Source: Sisyra terminalis (taxonomy: Eukaryota; Arthropoda; Insecta; Neuroptera; Sisyridae). Taken from it: DNA of 64,000 nt. The notes under the pieces are model-generated. The model was not told the DNA's origin. It saw only the letters and a program-made list of their open reading frames with translations, and searched no databases. Positions 59,311 to 64,000 of the stretch are shown piece after piece. The stretch lies in contig OY292276.1 in the NCBI GenBank assembly GCA_958496175.1, positions 58,417,080-58,481,079 of the forward strand, read 5' to 3'. Numbering within the stretch: the stretch's first letter is position 1; each line of letters begins with the position of its first letter. The translations under genes were made by a program, and so were the position numbers.

Positions 59311-60031
59311 AGGTAGTAATATCTTAAAATCAACGACTGTAGAAAGCTTTGATTCTCACATTCAAATTTGATTGGTCCAAATCATCCAGCGCCATTTGCA
59401 AAATCCATTTTCAAAGCTTCAATGTTTTCCAACGCATGCGCGATGTGAATCCAATTTTCCTTCGTTGTTCGTCTCGCCTTATATATACTTACATTAAAAT
59501 ACAAATTGTAATTATTCGAAACGGATAAATGGGCTCTAATAACAACCGAGTGATAATGACTTTATGATTACAGGATACGGTAATTCAGTAAAATTACTAA
59601 ACCTATTATTAATGTGTAATGTAGGAAGCCGGGATAAAAACCTCAACATCCCAAACACACGAACGAAAAAGCCATTGATTGACAATTATTAAAACCTTCA
59701 TCTATCTAACTTCGATTCCCATTTGTGCCTTCACATCTCTCTTTTTAATACTATTTCGTACCGAAATAGTAATAACAATAATTAGAAATGCCTCTGAAGA
59801 AGATAAATCAAAGAAAAAATTTAACACGGGAAGGGAATAGAGTTAATGAAATTCTGAACCTTTTTTTTTTTTTTTTGGGGGGCTTTTTTAAATTAATTAT
59901 TAGTTGTCAAATTTGGGAATTGAGTGAGGTGGGTTGATGGGGTTTGAGGTGGATGGGGACGTGGAACGGACGGAGGTATTGTTTCACAATTGTGGCAAAG
60001 ACGGAGAATAAAATAAATAAGCGATTCTTAC
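59311..60031 (-). other. EFL1 intron, 5' part
   Basis: No element or exon supported. A T-run followed by GGGGGG lies at 59862-59881. The EFL1 donor GTAAG (minus strand) is at 60031-60027. Confidence 0.45.
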
Positions 60032-60216
60032 CTCCCAATGGCTGAAAACAAGTTGCGGACTGGCCAGGCCGGATGTTTGTTTACGAATCTCGGGGGCAAA
60101 TGAAAAACTTTCGACCACGGGCAAAACAGCTGTGATTGTAAATGTGGCGGAGCCCTGGTTGAGGTCGCCAGACAAGACCCGACCGTGGCGTCGCCCTACG
60201 ACTGCATACATTTTTC
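60032..60216 (-). CDS. EFL1: EFL1, penultimate exon
   Basis: The minus-strand exon begins with two split bases after an acceptor (GTTCCAG at 60217-60218) and ends phase 0 at a GTAAG donor. It encodes KMYAVVGRRHGRVLSGDLNQ, then FTITAVLPVVESFSFAPEIR and KQTSGLASPQLVFSHWE, the C-terminal EF-2-like domain V segment of EFL1. This continues into the last exon at 48002. Earlier EFL1 exons, including the GTPase domain, must lie beyond 64000 on this strand; none was seen at 60217-64000. Confidence 0.96.
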
Positions 60217-60290
60217 CTGGAACGTACAAATACGACCAATTAGAGAGATGAACAAACGCTTCTTCTTCTTCTTCAACGACCACTTCTTCG

Positions 60291-60293
<3 letters not shown>

Positions 60294-60376
<83 letters not shown>
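60294..60376. repeat. (AT)n microsatellite, about 83 bp
   Basis: Uninterrupted AT dinucleotides in the EFL1 intron, 78 bp from the penultimate exon. Next to it is a CTTCTTCTTCTTCTT tract (60262-60273). Confidence 0.98.
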
Positions 60377-60377
<1 letters not shown>

Positions 60378-61307
60378 TTATACATTCTAACCTAAGAAAA
60401 ATACAGAGAACCAGAAGAAGAAAAAAAAAACACGAACGTTTCATCAGCCAGCACCAGTTACAGGAAATCTTTTCCATTCACGAACGTTAGACATAATTAA
60501 TGAACGCCTTTTTTTTTTATTCCAATCAATAGAAGAAAAAAAAATCAAGTAATTGCATTCAATTATCTTCGATTTCTCAAAAGATCTTTCTAGTAATAAT
60601 TTTGACAGTTCATCATTAGCCGGCTAATATATGCAAATTCATTGTAATTACATTAACGCAATTCGGGTTGCCTATACATACGCATGCATAAAACCATGCA
60701 TTAAACCATACTTAACACTGTTTTTAAATCAATAAAGGACTTTACTATAGTAAAGAAAATCGATTTTATTTCTGAAAACTTTCTGTTTGCAGTATTTTTT
60801 TATTAATTATTAATCAGCATATGAGAGTCCGAAAACGAAAAATGCGCTCATGAATCTTTTGCAACGTCACATTTCATTGATTTAAACTGAAATATAAACA
60901 GATCATTGAGCAGTTGTCATAAAAACAATAATAATTTAGACAATTTTTCACTTTTTCCACCACGGAAACCATTTTTATATCCTAAACATTACTCTATTTT
61001 TTTTCAATGGAATAGAGGTCAATTGTATATAAAAGCTATGCTAATCCTTAATCATTTCAATACTGAGTCTTTTAAAACAAGTAAGAAAAATTATTTTTCC
61101 AAAAAAACAAACTATAAATACATTTCCTAAAGACTGTTTTTTAATTTTTTTTTTATTTGGTAAGATTTAACCCCTAGGGTTCCAAGCCTACCTTAGTCCG
61201 ATTTTAAAAAACATTTACATTCCTCTGACCATCGTCACGAGGCAATAATTGTGGCAAAAATATTAACAACTATACACAAAAGAGGTATACTCGTATATAA
61301 TAAATTG
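60377..61307. other. EFL1 upstream intron with direct repeat copy 1
   Basis: 60720-60862 (TTTTAAATCAATAAAGGAC, TAAAGAAAATCGATTTTATT, GAGAGTCCGAAAACG) is repeated directly at 62282-62424. The rest is AT-rich and unrecognised. Confidence 0.6.
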
Positions 61308-62263
61308 GGCCAAAAAAAACAAATATTTTTTTTTTTGAAAAGTATATCAAAAATATTGCTCAAGGTAGCAAAAAAAAATATCGGGAAGGTTTGAGCTATT
61401 AATATTAAAATTAAGAGGTCTATCATCTTTAATTTCGATTTTTTATTTGTGCTTTCATTTTTGCGTCAATGCTGTCAAACTATCAAGGTAAAAAAAATAT
61501 CTGCAAATATATTTATAGATAATTAAATACCCTACAAAAATCCTCTCACTGAAAATTTTTGCCAGACATGCCGTTTCCGAATAATCAAGCTTCAGACATT
61601 GATATAATTTTTAGATTTATCTTCTTTATTTTGGAATTTTGTAACTAACAAACAAATAAATATATAGCAATGAATAATATAGATTCTTAAAGGGATTTTA
61701 ATGCTCTACAAAAAAGGTTTTTTAACGTTTTTACAAAAAATCAATTTTTCTAAAGTTACTCACAATTACAGTTGAAGGAAAAATTAAATTATTGTTTTTT
61801 TCGTTGTTGAATCAATTTTGAAAGAGTGATTTTATGTAAAAACGTTAAGAGACCTTTTTTGTAGAGCATTAAATTCCCTTCAAGAATTTATATTGTTCAT
61901 TTCTATATATTTATTTGTTGGTTAGTTACAAAATTTCAAAATAAAGCTGATAAATCTAAAAATTATATCAATGTTTAAAGCTTGATTATTCGGAAACGGC
62001 GTGTCTGGCAAAAATTTTCAATGAGAGGTTTTTTGTAGGGAATTTAATTTTCTAAAAATATATGTGCAGAGGAATTTTTTTACCTTGATAGTTTGACAGC
62101 ATTGACGCAAAAATGAAAGCACAAATAAAAAGTCGAAATTAAAGATGATAGACCTCTTAATATTAATATTAAGGGCTAAAAGTTTCCCGATATTTTTTTT
62201 TTGTCACCTTCAACAATATTTTCGATATACTTTTCAAAAAAAAAATAGTCGACTGTTTTGGCC
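61308..62263. mobile_element. Foldback element FB7
   Basis: Left arm begins GGCCAAAA at 61308 and includes GAAAAGTATATCAAAAATATTG, AATTAAGAGGTCTATCATC and CTACAAAAAAGG. The right arm mirrors it to TTTTGGCC at 62263. Arms are about 440 bp. Shared CTACAAAAAAGG and TTAATATTAA motifs tie it distantly to the TAGACTG family, but the termini differ. Flanking direct repeats are at 60720 and 62282. Confidence 0.8.
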
Positions 62264-62281
62264 TTGTTTAATTTATATACA

Positions 62282-62424
62282 GTTTTTTAAATCAATAAAT
62301 GACTTGACTACAGTAAAGAAAATCGATTTTATTTCTGAAAATTTTCTTATTGCAGAATTTTTTTTATTTACTTTTAATCAGCATATGGAGAGTCCGAAAA
62401 CGAAATTTGCGCTAATGAGTCATT
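62282..62424 (+). repeat. Direct repeat copy 2
   Basis: About 143 bp matching 60720-60862 with scattered differences, starting directly beyond the right end of FB7. Confidence 0.75.
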
Positions 62425-62879
62425 TGTACCCTATACCGATTAGCCAACAAAATTTTAAAGAGTGAATTTTCCGAATTTTTTTTTGCCAATCGATGGGAAA
62501 TCGTAGAGGTTTGTGATAGAACCATTTCGTTTGTGACAAAATAGTTAAGCGGTAATTAATTAATTAAGAAAAATTATTGAATTAGTCATTGATATAGTAA
62601 AATGTTCAGAAAATAAGGTTTTAAGCAACATATAATAATGCGGGAAAATTTAAAAAACAATTGGTTAAAACTAAAACTAAAAAAAAAGTTAAAGAACACA
62701 AAACAGAACCTCCCTCCCTCCGGAAAAAAATTAGAAAAAAAAGGCAATTATGAAATTAATTTTTTTCCTCAAACATCTAAAAACAATCCCACACAAAAAT
62801 TTTTTTCTTCAGTGCATTACTTATGTAATTGGTGATGCAATGCACTTGGTCGCTTTAAATCCAAAATGGTGACTCGGTA
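62425..62879. other. AT-rich DNA, nothing recognised
   Basis: No supported feature. A short open frame at 62638-62835 is Lys/Asn-rich noise. Confidence 0.4.
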
Positions 62880-63433
62880 TTATATTTTTTGTTATTGAAA
62901 TTGGATCGATCAGATTTAATATGAGGTTGTCCAAGAGCTTGCAAAGAACAAGCAGCATTAATCGACCGATAGGATTCAATTTCCGCGACATTCTTTCCAA
63001 ATTTTGATGTCATGACTACTTTTTCTTACTTCCAAACTACTGGATAGTGGTCTAGCCTCAAGATGGCGTTCGAAATAATTTCCTTAATAAATTTTCCCGA
63101 CAGTAAATTGCATCCCGGAGCTTTACTAATTCGTAAATCATTAACTTTTTTGAGCTATGATGACAATTTGAATTTAAGGCGAGCACACTCACTTCTGTTT
63201 TGAGCTTTAGAGCTTTAACTAAGGGTTAAATTCGTAGTCTTAGTTGGTGCAAAGATTTTCTCCAAATGTGTGGCAAAAGCTTCTGCTTTTTCATGATTAA
63301 AATTAAACCAACCACCCACTGGATTACGAATAGGTGAGTTGGCTAAAACTGGCTTTTTTGCGCTTTTAAGTAACTTCCATAATGAATAGTCCATGCATTG
63401 AAATGCATTATTAGTGCTTTTTTTGGAGTTCAC
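62880..63433 (-). pseudogene. Decayed Jockey-type LINE fragment
   Basis: The minus strand reads CMDYSLWKLLKSAKKPV, SPIRNPVGGWFNFNHEKAEA and FATHLEKIFAP (63433-63215). This is the linker between endonuclease and RT in Jockey-like ORF2. It continues with a decayed SKAPGCNLLSGKFIKEIISN, YPVVWK and SYRSINAACS RT start (about 63150-62950). There are several stops and frameshifts. Confidence 0.65.
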
Positions 63434-64000
63434 AATTTAGCTATTTGTAGCCTGATTGATCTAAAGATATAAAAAGTATTGGCAAGACTGAGAAAAAATT
63501 AACAACTTCCAATGAATATTTCTTAGATTTTATCAAGTAAAGTGAATAATTAACACCAACATTATGTTTTGATATTAGTTTAGACCATTTTTTAAATTTT
63601 TTTAATAATTTTTAGAACACGTGCGTTAGGTCTATTGACACAATTACTCAATGGAGAAATTTTAAATTCTTAAGATTTGTGTGAATGATTAAATCCAACC
63701 CCTTGACGCCTTTCTCACATTTTGACCTTTTGCATTAGATAAGATTTCATTAAATCTATTTAAGTCAATATTAAAGTATTTAAGTGCATATGAAATGTAC
63801 CTACAGAATGATTCAAAACTCAAATCACATATTGCTGATATCTCAATAAAATTTTCATTGCATTCTTTACAATTATCGTTAGTATTTTTTTTTCTTTTAA
63901 GGACCATTACGTTCGGTAGCAGTTCAGCAATTTATAGTTATATCATGGTGATTATAACAACAAACAATTGATCTTTGGCGACGTTAAACTAGTTGGAGGA
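63434..64000. other. End of window, nothing firmly recognised
   Basis: Probably more of the decayed LINE near 63440-63660. A minus-strand open frame at 63907-63689 (reading LSFESFCRYISYALKYFNID) is not recognised. Confidence 0.3.

Noticed and set aside
59984..60490. YIYIYI-containing open frames
   Set aside because: Translations of the (AT)n tract; only the EFL1 exon part of the 133-codon frame is real.

Overview
The window is nuclear DNA of an insect, order undetermined. It is AT-rich, its genes have short introns with GT..AG borders, and it carries two paralogous DM4/12-domain genes, an arthropod-expanded family. Only a few percent is recognisable host coding sequence. The rest is satellite DNA, palindromic (foldback) elements, MITEs, LINE remnants and featureless AT-rich DNA.

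Layout. (1) 1024-1495: last two exons of a RASD/Rhes-like Ras GTPase ending in a CAAX box, followed by a 1.98 kb foldback element (1613-3592) with an 8-bp target duplication. (2) 6617-8360: an old satellite locus with 186-bp units in one orientation meeting 321-bp units in the other. (3) 9190-16850: nested palindromes about 2 kb long, carrying tRNA-like cassettes and clusters of TGACGTCA motifs. (4) 17341-17560: a probable ML-domain (NPC2-like) gene remnant. (5) 17640-37760: a satellite block of about 20 kb, mostly about 58 near-identical 335-bp monomers with visible higher-order structure, flanked on both sides by the ancestral monomer type.

(6) 38317-60216 is the gene-bearing part: a GILT-like thiol reductase (+), a DM4/12 gene (-), a second DM4/12 gene (+), and the last two exons of EFL1 (-), separated by an intron of about 12 kb. 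GILT and the first DM4/12 gene converge with 91 bp between stop codons. The two DM4/12 genes are head to head. The second DM4/12 gene and EFL1 converge with 73 bp between stops. The large introns hold most of the mobile DNA: a foldback element in GILT intron 4, several elements in DM4/12 intron 3, and LINE, MITE, foldback and tandem-repeat sequence in the EFL1 intron. (7) 60217-64000, probably the next EFL1 intron, holds an (AT)n tract, another foldback element between direct repeats, and a decayed LINE fragment.

The gene models were built by hand from splice signals and family motifs. Phases agree at every junction for GILT, both DM4/12 genes, RASD and EFL1. Functions come from known families. 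Relationships between repeats come from reading copies against each other; no alignment or database search was run.
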